Shown here: one piece after another, positions 8,409-17,400 of the stretch
Layout: each line of letters opens with the position of its first letter
How positions within the stretch are numbered: the stretch's first letter is position 1
Origin: Pseudoalteromonas haloplanktis ATCC 14393
GTDB lineage: Bacteria; Pseudomonadota; Gammaproteobacteria; Enterobacterales; Alteromonadaceae
Direction of reading: 5' to 3'
DNA: 64,000 bases
Assembly: GCF_000238355.1 (NCBI RefSeq)
Contig: NZ_AHCA01000015.1
Coordinates: 1 to 64,000, forward strand
Notes under the pieces: model-generated
Seen by the model: the letters and a program-made list of their open reading frames with translations, nothing else
Database searches by the model: none
What the model was told of the DNA's origin: nothing
Translations under genes and position numbers: made by a program

Positions 8409-10427
8409 CTAAATTTTATTACGAATTAAGTCACGCACTAAAAAACGTGCAGGATGAATTGCTTGGCTTACGCGCTCACTCAGCGGGCTTGGCTCATTAT
8501 TTAAATGGGCAATTAAATGCTCTGCTGCTAATGGTGCACTACATAAGCCTCGGGCGCCAAAGCCCGTAAGTATGTGTAAGCCTTGTTGGGGTTGTTGTAA
8601 TGGCTGATACTGATAGCGCTTACCCAAGCGTAGGTTTGCAAACGCAGTTACATAATCGGTTTGCTCTGCCCATTCCCCAGCCATTGGTAGGTGATCAATA
8701 AAACTACATCGAATAGCCGCTTTGGCTGAATTTATTTCACCTAAACTGGTCGCAAACTCACAATGACCGTAAAAATTAAGCAGCTGGTCGCGATTTTTGA
8801 CATTGTCTTGTTCAGTGACTTCGCGGCTTTTTGAGTTTTTTTCAAATGTCGCTCCCATGCAATGTTTACCTAAATAGGCTGGCGTAAAATACCCTTTATG
8901 ACACAGTACCGTTTTAAGTTTTTTAGACGCCTCGCTTGCTTGTACATGGGATACCTGACCTCGCACCCCTACAATGGGCAGTGCTTTAGTTTGTGTAAAA
9001 CGATCACTATGCTCGCCAGCGCAAATAATAACATCACTAAATGGGCCGAATTGTGCTTGCTCACTTTTGAGTATCCAACCATTGGGTGTTTTTTCAAGTG
9101 TGTCGATGTCACAGTTAAAGTGACTTTGTATATCAGACAGGGCACGTGCTTGCTCAAAGAGAGCGTTAACTAGTTGCGGCGGGTTAACCCAACCAGCTAA
9201 GGGAAAATACACCCCTGCGTAACCAGACTCAACCCCCGCTATTTCATCCGCCTGCTCTGGGGTCACACTGTGCATTAACGCATTGGGCCAAAGTTGTTTG
9301 GTTTCAATATTTAGATGGCGCTCTGCTAAAGGCTGCTTAACAGCGTGTTGCAGCACTCCGCACCATTGATGGTCAAAGCTATAGCCATTAGTCGTTAATT
9401 GCTGATACAAACGCTTTGCATATAAAAAACTATGCGCAAAAAATTCACTGTGTGGCGAATTTTTGGCTTGCAAATGAGGATAAACAGCCCCTTGCACATT
9501 ATGAGACGCGCCCATTGCAAGTTGACTATCTTGACAAAATAATTGGCTCTTAATTCCTCGCTTCGCCAAGCTATAAAGCGCCGCACTACTGGCAATCCCC
9601 CCGCCTATAACTGCAACATTGGTTAATTGACTTGCTTGATTAGCAAAATAAGGCGGAGCTGAATGTGTGCTATTTGCTTGCGCTAACTTGCCCGTTAGCA
9701 TTTCTCGTTTGCGGCCATACCCTTTGGCTTTTTGCACTTCAAAGCCTGCTGCAATTAACCCTCTGCGTACAAACCCTGCGGCAGTGAAGGTTGCTAAGGT
9801 GGCATTATTACGAGAAATATCAACCATGCGCTGAAATAAGCTTTGTTGCCACATGTCGGGATTTTTACTCGGTGCAAAACCATCTAAATACCAAGCATCA
9901 ATCAGCCCTAATTGGTTATAAGCCATATTATTAATCGACTCTTGTACATCCCCAAAATATAAATCGAGAACAACGCAGCCGTTATCAAATTCAAGGCGAT
10001 GGCAGCCTGCCAAGTTAATTGGGTAATTCTGTAAGAGTTGTTTACTCAATAGTGCCAGTTCAGGCCATGCTTGTAATGCAGTCGCTAAATCACTTCTCTT
10101 AATGGGATACTTTTCAAAAGAAATAAAATAGAGTCGGTTAACGTTTTGTTGATTTTGAACTTTATTCTCGTCATGCTGCCTATTGGCTAAGTGAGTTTTA
10201 AATTGCAGCCACGTATTAAGAAAGTTAAGCCCAGTACCAAAGCCAGTTTCAGCAATAACAAAATGTGATCGGTCATGATTTTGTAATCGTCTGGGAATAT
10301 CATTTTGTTGATAGAACACGTAATTGGACTCTGCCAGACCGTCGTCGTTAGAAAAATAAACGTCGTCGAAGTTATTGGCAACGGGAGTGCCTAAGTGATT
10401 AAAGTGAATATCAGCGTTTTTGATCAT
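8409..10427 (-). CDS. mnmC: Bifunctional tRNA 5-methylaminomethyl-2-thiouridine biosynthesis protein MnmC
   Basis: Finishes the mnm5s2U modification at the wobble position 34 of tRNAs. About residues 1-250 form the SAM-dependent methyltransferase half (FGTGLNFL glycine motif; DAWYLDGFAPSKNPDMW). From about residue 265 onward is the FAD-dependent oxidoreductase half, with the dinucleotide motif VAVIGGGIASSAALYSLAKR and the C-terminal GFGARGLCSAPLAAE. The start is placed at the second Met (MIKNADIHF), 9 bp inside the longest frame, because family members begin close to this motif; the upstream Met is equally possible. Length (672 aa) matches the fused enzyme of gammaproteobacteria. Divergent from fabB, as in E. 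coli. Confidence 0.95.
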   Translation of the reverse strand: MIKNADIHFNHLGTPVANNFDDVYFSNDDGLAESNYVFYQQNDIPRRLQNHDRSHFVIAETGFGTGLNFLNTWLQFKTHLANRQHDENKVQNQQNVNRLYFISFEKYPIKRSDLATALQAWPELALLSKQLLQNYPINLAGCHRLEFDNGCVVLDLYFGDVQESINNMAYNQLGLIDAWYLDGFAPSKNPDMWQQSLFQRMVDISRNNATLATFTAAGFVRRGLIAAGFEVQKAKGYGRKREMLTGKLAQANSTHSAPPYFANQASQLTNVAVIGGGIASSAALYSLAKRGIKSQLFCQDSQLAMGASHNVQGAVYPHLQAKNSPHSEFFAHSFLYAKRLYQQLTTNGYSFDHQWCGVLQHAVKQPLAERHLNIETKQLWPNALMHSVTPEQADEIAGVESGYAGVYFPLAGWVNPPQLVNALFEQARALSDIQSHFNCDIDTLEKTPNGWILKSEQAQFGPFSDVIICAGEHSDRFTQTKALPIVGVRGQVSHVQASEASKKLKTVLCHKGYFTPAYLGKHCMGATFEKNSKSREVTEQDNVKNRDQLLNFYGHCEFATSLGEINSAKAAIRCSFIDHLPMAGEWAEQTDYVTAFANLRLGKRYQYQPLQQPQQGLHILTGFGARGLCSAPLAAEHLIAHLNNEPSPLSERVSQAIHPARFLVRDLIRNKI

Positions 10428-10515
10428 GGCATGCAATTAATTAAAGAGTACTTTTTTTCATTATTTTACGTGTTTTCTTTGAAATAGTCTGGCGTTATTT
10501 ATAAGCTATACGTTC

Positions 10516-10533
10516 AGAGTACATGTGTACGCT
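10516..10533. promoter_or_regulatory. FabR-type operator upstream of fabB
   Basis: The 18-bp near-palindrome AGAGTACATGTGTACGCT closely matches the FabR (YijC) motif known from fabA and fabB of enterobacteria, which has AGCGTACA and TGTACGCT-like halves. It lies 75 bp upstream of the fabB start, in the mnmC-fabB divergent region. FabR represses fabB when unsaturated acyl-ACP is plentiful. The match was made by eye; no matrix score was computed. Confidence 0.6.
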
Positions 10534-10608
10534 AGAAAGCTGACCACTTAGTTATAAAATTCAGCGTAAAATAGATCACAATTTAGTATCAAGCTAAGGT
10601 AATTACCC

Positions 10609-11820
10609 ATGAGAAGAGCCGTTATTACGGGCATCGGTGTTGTTTCAAGCATCGGCAACAACAAAGAAGAAGTGTTAGAATCGTTAAAAACAGGGAAAAG
10701 CGGGATTGCTTTTAACCCTGAATTTGCTGAATATAATTTACGCAGTAACGTATCAGGCAAAATTGATATTGACGTTAAAGAGTTTGTTGACCGTAAAGCA
10801 ATGCGCTTTATGGGCGATGCCGCAGCCTATTCGTATATTTCAATGGCTGAAGCGATTGCAGATTCAGGCTTGTCAGATGAGCAAGTATCAAATGAACGTA
10901 CAGGGATCATTGTTGGTTCTGGTGGCGGCTCATCTAAATGGCAAGTAGAAGCGGCTGACATTTTACGCGAAAAAGGCGTTAAACGTGTAGGCCCTTATAT
11001 GGTGCCACGTACTATGGCCAGTACGACTTCTGCATGTTTAGCGACACCGTTTAAAATTAAAGGTGTTAACTACTCAATCAGTTCAGCATGTGCGACGTCT
11101 GCGCATTGTATTGGCAACGCTGTAGAACAAATTCAGCTAGGCAAGCAAGACGTTGTTTTTGCCGGTGGTGGTGAAGAGCTACACTGGACTCTAGCAATGG
11201 AATTTGACGCTATGGGTGCACTTTCAACTAAATATAATGAAACACCAGAAAAAGCCTCTCGTACTTACGATGCTAATCGTGATGGTTTTGTTATCTCTGG
11301 CGGCGGCGGTATTGTCGTTGTTGAAGAGCTTGAGCACGCGCTTGCACGTGGTGCTCACATTTATGCTGAAATAGTTGGTTATGGTGCGACATCAGATGGT
11401 TATGACATGGTTGCTCCGTCAGGTGAAGGTGCGGCGCGTTGTATGCGTCAAGCAATGCAAGGCGTAGATAGCATTGATTACTTAAATACTCATGGCACAT
11501 CAACACCGGTTGGTGATGTTAAAGAGCTTGGCGCAATTCAAGAAGTATTTGGTAGTAATTCACCAATGATCAGCGCAACGAAAGCAATGACAGGCCACGC
11601 ATTAGGTGCCGCTGGTGTTCATGAAGCTATTTTCTCATTGCTTATGCTTGAACATGGTTTTGTTGCACCATCAATTAATATTGATGAGCTAGATGAGCAA
11701 GCCGCAGGCTTAAACATTGTTACTGAGCGTAAAGACGTTGAACTAAATACTGTTATGTCTAACAGCTTCGGTTTTGGTGGTACTAACGCTACATTAGTAA
11801 TGAGCAAGTACAAAGGCTAA
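10609..11820 (+). CDS. fabB: 3-oxoacyl-ACP synthase I (FabB)
   Basis: Condensing enzyme of fatty-acid elongation, needed for unsaturated fatty acids. It is 403 aa with the Cys-His-His triad in place: Cys161 in SSACATSAHC, His295 in NTHGTSTPVGD and His330 in TGHALGAAG, plus the C-terminal NSFGFGGTNATLV signature. Length and the divergent position opposite mnmC match FabB rather than FabF. AAGGT precedes the ATG. The FabR-type palindrome upstream suggests control by acyl-chain unsaturation. A strong terminator follows, so it is probably monocistronic. Confidence 0.96.
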   Translation: MRRAVITGIGVVSSIGNNKEEVLESLKTGKSGIAFNPEFAEYNLRSNVSGKIDIDVKEFVDRKAMRFMGDAAAYSYISMAEAIADSGLSDEQVSNERTGIIVGSGGGSSKWQVEAADILREKGVKRVGPYMVPRTMASTTSACLATPFKIKGVNYSISSACATSAHCIGNAVEQIQLGKQDVVFAGGGEELHWTLAMEFDAMGALSTKYNETPEKASRTYDANRDGFVISGGGGIVVVEELEHALARGAHIYAEIVGYGATSDGYDMVAPSGEGAARCMRQAMQGVDSIDYLNTHGTSTPVGDVKELGAIQEVFGSNSPMISATKAMTGHALGAAGVHEAIFSLLMLEHGFVAPSINIDELDEQAAGLNIVTERKDVELNTVMSNSFGFGGTNATLVMSKYKG

Positions 11821-11844
11821 TTTAGTCAAGACGAATTAGTTTAG

Positions 11845-11870
11845 AAGCCGAGCAACTTGCTCGGCTTTTT
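11845..11870 (+). terminator. Rho-independent terminator after fabB
   Basis: A 10-bp stem (AAGCCGAGCA with TGCTCGGCTT) with a 3-nt loop runs into a T-run, 24 bp after the fabB stop. Confidence 0.9.
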
Positions 11871-11932
11871 CGTTTTCAAAAGTGGCTGAGGTTCGTTACA
11901 ATAGCGCCTCTTCGTGTCAACTGGACTTGTTA

Positions 11933-13051
11933 ATGAAAATTCTTGCGGATCAAAACATGCCACTCGTTGAGCAGTACTTTGCTGATTTTGGTGAAGTAAC
12001 GCGTTTTGACGGTCGTACATTACACAGCGAACAGCTAATTGATGTTGATGTATTATTAACTCGCTCAGTCACACTTGTGAACCAAGCGTTGTTAAGTCAC
12101 GCTGATAAATTACAATTTGTAGGCACGGCAACGATTGGCATTGATCACATTGATACCGATTTACTCAATCAACGTAATATCACTTTTACCAGTGCCCCTG
12201 GCTGTAATGCTGTTGCGGTTGCTGAGTATGTGATTAGCAGTTTGTTTGCATTGTGCCAAGAAAATGCGACTAGCTTAGAGGGAAAAACCATCGGTATAGT
12301 TGGTGTTGGCAACATAGGGAGTTGTTTACGAGAGAAGCTTGCAGCTCTTGATGTCAACGTGTTGCTGTGTGATCCGCCTAAGCATGAAGCAGGGCAATTA
12401 GCAGAGCATATCGACATTGATACACTCCTCGCTAAAGCCGATATTGTTACTTTTCATGTCCCATTGGTGACCACGGGCAAACATAAAACCTTACATTTAC
12501 TGGATAAAGTGCGATTAGCTTCACTAAAATCAGGCATGACAGTGATCAATGCCAGTCGTGGTGATGTCATTGATAATAAAGCCTTGTTAGAAGTGATGCA
12601 AAACGGTGCTCAATTGGATTTAGTGTTAGATGTATGGGAAAACGAGCCGACCATACTCACAGAGCTACTCGAATATGTGCGCTATGCCAGTGTACATATA
12701 GCAGGACATACACTAGAGGGTAAAGCTCGTGGCACACAAATGCTGTATCAAAAATTGTGCGTACACAAAGGTGTGCAAGCAAATAAAACCTTAGCTGATT
12801 TTTTACCAACGCCGGCTATTACCCAAATCACATTACAAGAAACGTTCAGTTTTGCTGACTTAGGTCAATTGATCCATGCTGTTTACGATGTTCGTCGTGA
12901 TGACGGTATTTTACGTCGTAACCTAGCAACGGATGGATTTGATAGTTTACGCAAAAAGTACCCGATCCGTCGTGAATTTAGCACTGTAACTATTGCAGGC
13001 GCGAAACACAATAAAGCGCTTTTATCTGGGCTTGGTTTCGTAGTCGAATAA
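11933..13051 (+). CDS. pdxB: Erythronate-4-phosphate dehydrogenase
   Basis: Second step of DXP-dependent pyridoxal-phosphate synthesis: NAD-dependent oxidation of 4-phosphoerythronate. It is 372 aa, a D-isomer 2-hydroxyacid dehydrogenase with the Rossmann motif GIVGVGNIGS, catalytic-region signatures NASRGDVIDN and DVWENEP, the His of HIAGHTLEGK, and the PdxB-specific C-terminal dimerisation domain. The start is the internal ATG at 11933 (MKILADQNMP); the longer frame from 11882 would add 17 residues overlapping the fabB terminator side and is not supported by family starts. Twenty-five bp or more precede the asd region, so co-transcription with asd is likely. Confidence 0.95.
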   Translation: MKILADQNMPLVEQYFADFGEVTRFDGRTLHSEQLIDVDVLLTRSVTLVNQALLSHADKLQFVGTATIGIDHIDTDLLNQRNITFTSAPGCNAVAVAEYVISSLFALCQENATSLEGKTIGIVGVGNIGSCLREKLAALDVNVLLCDPPKHEAGQLAEHIDIDTLLAKADIVTFHVPLVTTGKHKTLHLLDKVRLASLKSGMTVINASRGDVIDNKALLEVMQNGAQLDLVLDVWENEPTILTELLEYVRYASVHIAGHTLEGKARGTQMLYQKLCVHKGVQANKTLADFLPTPAITQITLQETFSFADLGQLIHAVYDVRRDDGILRRNLATDGFDSLRKKYPIRREFSTVTIAGAKHNKALLSGLGFVVE

Positions 13052-13102
13052 TTTAAAATTTAAGCAGCGGCCATAATGGCGGTTGTTAAACGAGGAATAC
13101 AC

Positions 13103-14119
13103 ATGTCACAAAAATATAATGTTGCCGTACTTGGCGCTACAGGCCTTGTTGGTCGCCAAATTATTGAAACGTTAGAAGATCGTAAGTTTCCTGTTGATCA
13201 ATTATTTCTATTGGCAAGTAGCCGCAGTGCCGGTGAAGATATTAAATTTCGTGGTGAAACTATCGAAGTGCAAGATGTTGAAGGGTTTGACTTTAGCCAA
13301 GCACATATCGGCTTGTTCTCGGCAGGGGCAAGTGTGTCAGAAAAATACGCACCGATAGCAGCTGATGCAGGTTGTATTGTAATTGATAACACCTCACATT
13401 TTAGAAACGACTTTGAAGTGCCATTAGTTGTACCAGAGGTTAACGCTGCAAGTCTTGCTGATTTTAGAAATCGCAACATCATCGCTAATCCAAATTGTTC
13501 AACTATTCAAATGATGGTGGCGTTAAAACCAATTTATGATGCTTATGGCATTGATCGTATCAATGTATCAACTTATCAAGCAGTGTCTGGTGCGGGTAAA
13601 CAAGCGGTTGATGAACTTGCTAAACAAACTGCTAATTTAATGAATGCGCGCCCAATAGATAACCAATTATTTCCAAAGCAAATAGCGTTTAACGTCATTC
13701 CACAAATTGATGTGTTTGAAGATAACGGTTACACCCGCGAAGAAATGAAAATGGTTAACGAAACTCACAAAATATTAGGTGATACTACTATTGCGGTTAA
13801 CCCGACTTGTGTACGAGTACCTGTTTTCTTTGGTCATAGTGAAGCAATTAACCTTGAAACGCGTATGCCATATGACTTTGAACATGTTAAACAGCTATTG
13901 AATGATGCCCCAGGTCTTGAGTTAATTGATGATGAAGGGGATTACCCAACACCTGTATCAGATGCCAGTGGTAACGATACTGTGTATGTTGGTCGTTTAC
14001 GCCAAGATATTTCTCATCCCCACGGCTTAAATATGTGGGTTGTTAGTGATAACACCCGTAAAGGTGCTGCGACTAATAGTGTGCAAATAGCTGAAGAGCT
14101 AATAGCTAACTACCTTTAA
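13103..14119 (+). CDS. asd: Aspartate-semialdehyde dehydrogenase
   Basis: Reduces aspartyl-4-phosphate to aspartate semialdehyde, the branch point to lysine/diaminopimelate, methionine and threonine. It is 338 aa with the N-terminal NADP-binding motif VLGATGLVGRQI and the catalytic Cys132 in NPNCSTIQ; ETHKILGDT follows in the catalytic domain. The start at 13103 is chosen because GAGGA lies 9 bp upstream and the protein then begins at the dinucleotide fold; the longer frame adds nine unlikely residues. In E. coli this slot is held by the paralogue usg; here the active-site Cys is present, so it should be a working enzyme. Confidence 0.93.
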   Translation: MSQKYNVAVLGATGLVGRQIIETLEDRKFPVDQLFLLASSRSAGEDIKFRGETIEVQDVEGFDFSQAHIGLFSAGASVSEKYAPIAADAGCIVIDNTSHFRNDFEVPLVVPEVNAASLADFRNRNIIANPNCSTIQMMVALKPIYDAYGIDRINVSTYQAVSGAGKQAVDELAKQTANLMNARPIDNQLFPKQIAFNVIPQIDVFEDNGYTREEMKMVNETHKILGDTTIAVNPTCVRVPVFFGHSEAINLETRMPYDFEHVKQLLNDAPGLELIDDEGDYPTPVSDASGNDTVYVGRLRQDISHPHGLNMWVVSDNTRKGAATNSVQIAEELIANYL

Positions 14120-14128
14120 TAAAAGATT

Positions 14129-14158
14129 AAAAAAGCGGCAATTTGCCGCTTTTTTATT
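14129..14158 (+). terminator. Rho-independent terminator after asd
   Basis: GCGGCA and TGCCGC arms with a 3-nt loop, flanked by an A-run and a T-run that can extend the stem. It lies 10 bp past the asd stop. The flanking A/T tracts could allow function in both directions. Confidence 0.9.
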
Positions 14159-14434
14159 TTTTAACCGCCAAATAATTGCCGCATAGCAGCTAAAAGCGTA
14201 TAAACTTAATCTTAACGAAAACAAACTCTTTCAGCTGAGAAATTTTAAGCCATTACGTATCAAAGTGTTGCGATGGATATTAGACTGCAACTGGTTTATA
14301 GTCTGCAACTGGAATAGAGCTTGCAATATAAATTTAATTAACTATTTATGTAAGTTATTTCTGTTAGAAATAATCAATGTTTAAGTGCCTAATTGTTAGG
14401 TGCTGCGTTAACATTTAAACATTAAAGGATCAGC
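14159..14434 (+). promoter_or_regulatory. Long fimV leader with direct repeat and hairpin
   Basis: About 275 bp without a gene between the asd terminator and fimV. It contains two exact copies of CTGCAACTGG (14285-14294 and 14303-14312) spaced 18 bp start to start, about two helical turns, which could be paired activator sites. A 9-bp wobble-containing hairpin (14384-14392 with 14396-14404) sits about 30 bp upstream of the fimV start. I cannot identify a single convincing sigma-70 promoter. Confidence 0.35.
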
Positions 14435-17400
14435 ATGCGCGGTTTAGCTTCACTCCTCTTATTAGCGTCTGCATTGGTGGTAACACCGATATACTCCCAA
14501 GACGGAGCTCAATTAAAAGGGCCTAAAGGCGTTGACTATGGCGTTCAAGGACGTTCAATCGGGCCAATAAAGCCGACTGATACATTATGGCGTATTGCAG
14601 CAAAAGTACGACCAGATAACTCGGTAAGTATTTATCAGGTTATGCAGGCTTTTTATGAAAAAAACCCTCAGTCATTTCTAGATCAAAACCTGAATCATAT
14701 GCGTGATGGCGCGTATCTAAAAATCCCTACATTAGCTGAGATGCAAGCTGTAAGCCCTGAATTGGCAAAGCAACGCTCTGAGCAGGATGATGAGTTATGG
14801 GAAAAAAAGAAAAACGGCACACTGACAACAAGCGAAATAACCGCATCACAAAAGAAAGTTACTCAAGCGCGTAAAGTTGATGTTGATGAAGCAAAACAAG
14901 AATTAAAACAAGAAATCAACAGCATTAAAGCGCAGCAAGGTACGCAACTGGTCGAACTGCAAAAACAGTTCAAGTCATCCGTGGATAATGTTGAAGAGAT
15001 ATTAGTTGAGAATAATAAACTAAAGCAGCAGCTTACAGGAGTTTCTAAAGAGCTTGAGAGCATTCGCGAGCAACTCGGCCAAGACAGTGAAATTCAACGA
15101 CAATTAAAAGAATTAATCGCCAAGCAAAATGAAATTATAGAGCAACAAAATGCAAAAAAGCTCGAAGAGACTAGCGAGTTTAGTTTTGCTGGACTATTAG
15201 CCAATCCGCTAGTTCTCATACTATTAATGACTATACCTGCCTTGTTGGTCATCTTTGCCATTATCATGTTTTTACGTAAACGTAATAACAGCCAAGATGA
15301 AAGTGCAGATGATGATGAATTTTTACCGCAAAGCCCAAGTTATACCGCAGATGATATTGATGATGTAGGCCCTCCACTTGACCCCATTATTCCTGATCCA
15401 GTGCCCAATGATCTTGATGATTTAAGTGTGCAGTTGGACGATGTGAATGACGATATTTTACCAGACGATGACGACATTATTTTTGATGACAACATTGATG
15501 ATGAATTTGAAGATGGGGATAGCTTATTAAATCAAGATGAACTCGATGGTTTACTGAGCGATGACATCGTATTTGATGATGAAAATAAAGAGCAAGAAGA
15601 TGAGCTCGATATTTTCATGCAACAAGATTTTGACCAAACAGATGATGATAGTTTGGGTGACGATATCGATTTAGATATGAAGACGGATTCTGATGATGGC
15701 GGTATCTTGAGTGCTGCTGATTTAGATGATCTCTTCGCAAATGATAGCGATGAGCCTGTAGTGGCCGAAGAAGATGACTCAGATGATGAATTAGCTGCAC
15801 TCAGTGAAGAATTAGCAGGTGAAAGTGGTGATTTTGACATCGACGCCTTGATCGACGAGCAAAGTACTAATAAATCAACCTCAGCAGAGCCTGAACTAGT
15901 TGAAGAAGACGATGAGTTTGATTTAGATGACATCGACGGCTTGATTGACGAAGCTGCAAGTGAAAAGAGTGCCGCAGAGCCTGAACTAGTTGAAGAAGAC
16001 GATGAGTTTGATTTAGCTGACATCGATGGCTTGATTGACGAAGCTGCAAGTGAAGAGAGTGCCGCCGAGTCTGAACTAGTTGAAGAAGACGATGAGTTTG
16101 ACTTAGATGACATCGACGGCTTGATTGACGAAGCTGCAAGTGAAAAGAGTGCCGCAGAGCCTGAACTAGTTGAAGAAGACGATGAGTTTGATTTAGATGA
16201 CATCGATGGCTTGATTGACGAAGCTGCAAGTGAAGAGAGTGCCGCCGAGCCTGAACTAGTTGAAGAAGACGATGAGTTTGATTTAGATGACATCGACGGC
16301 TTGATTGACGAAGCTGCAAGTGAAAAGAGTGCCGCAGAGCCTGAACTAGTTGAAGAAGACGATGAGTTTGACTTAGATGACATCGACGGCTTGATTGACG
16401 AAGCTGCGGGTGAAAAGAGTGCCGCAGAGCCTGAACTAGTTGAAGAAGACGATGAGTTTGACTTAGATGACATCGACACATTAGCTGATGAAACCGCGGG
16501 TGAAGGCAGTGCCGCAGAGCCTGAACTTGTTGAAGAAGATGATGAATTCGATTTAGATGACATCGACGAATTAGTCAATGAAACTGCAAGTGAAAAGAGT
16601 GCCGCAGAGCCTGAACTAGTTGAAGAAGACGATGAGTTTGACTTAGGTGACATCGACACATTAGCTGATGAAACCGCGGGTGAAGACAGTGCCGCAGAGC
16701 CTGAACTAGTTGAAGAAGACGATGAGTTTGATTTAGATGACATCGACGGCTTGATTGACGAAGCTGCAAGTGAAGAGAGTGCCGCAGAGCCTGAGCTTGT
16801 TGAAGAAGACGACGAGTTTGATTTAGATGACATCGACGAATTAATAGATGAAGCTGCGGGTGATGACAGCTCAGCAGTGGCAGAACTAGCTGAGGAAGAT
16901 GACACATTAGATGTTGATGAACTCGACGAATTAATAGATGAAGCTGCTGGTGAAGACAGCCCAGCAGAGCCTGATCTTGTTGAAGACAACGATGAATTTG
17001 ATTTTGGCGATATTGATAGCTTATTAGATCAAACTGCTGATACACACTCTGAGCCTGAAGCTGGCATAGAGCCTATCGAAGCCGAAGATGAACTTGATTT
17101 AGGGGATATTGAAAGTTTAGCGGATGACACACATAACACGCAGCTTGATGAAGCACTTGCAGATTCGATGGAAGAGTTATCGAATGTAGAAGATGAGCTT
17201 GATGTTGAAGATGTTGAATCAATCGCTTCTAGTCTTGTTGATGAATTAGAACCTGAGTCAGAGATTATAGATACAGATGATTTATTGGCGCAATCGAGTG
17301 AAGAAACAACAGATGAGCTACTCGATGAAGACGATTTACTCGATGAATATGACGATCCATCACTCAAAAGTGTTGATGACTTACTCAATGAGCTACAGCA

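Noticed and set aside
15867..16481. Second repeated minus-strand frame over fimV (204 aa, His/Leu/Arg-rich)
   Set aside because: Another reading of the same 90-bp repeat array.
15532..16989. Long open frame on the minus strand (485 aa, almost only Ser and Ala)
   Set aside because: It is the complement of the acidic fimV repeats; Asp/Glu codons read backward give Ser-rich sequence without stops. No ribosome site or domain.
15884..17053. Possible CRISPR-like array
   Set aside because: Units are contiguous and in frame, without unique spacers.
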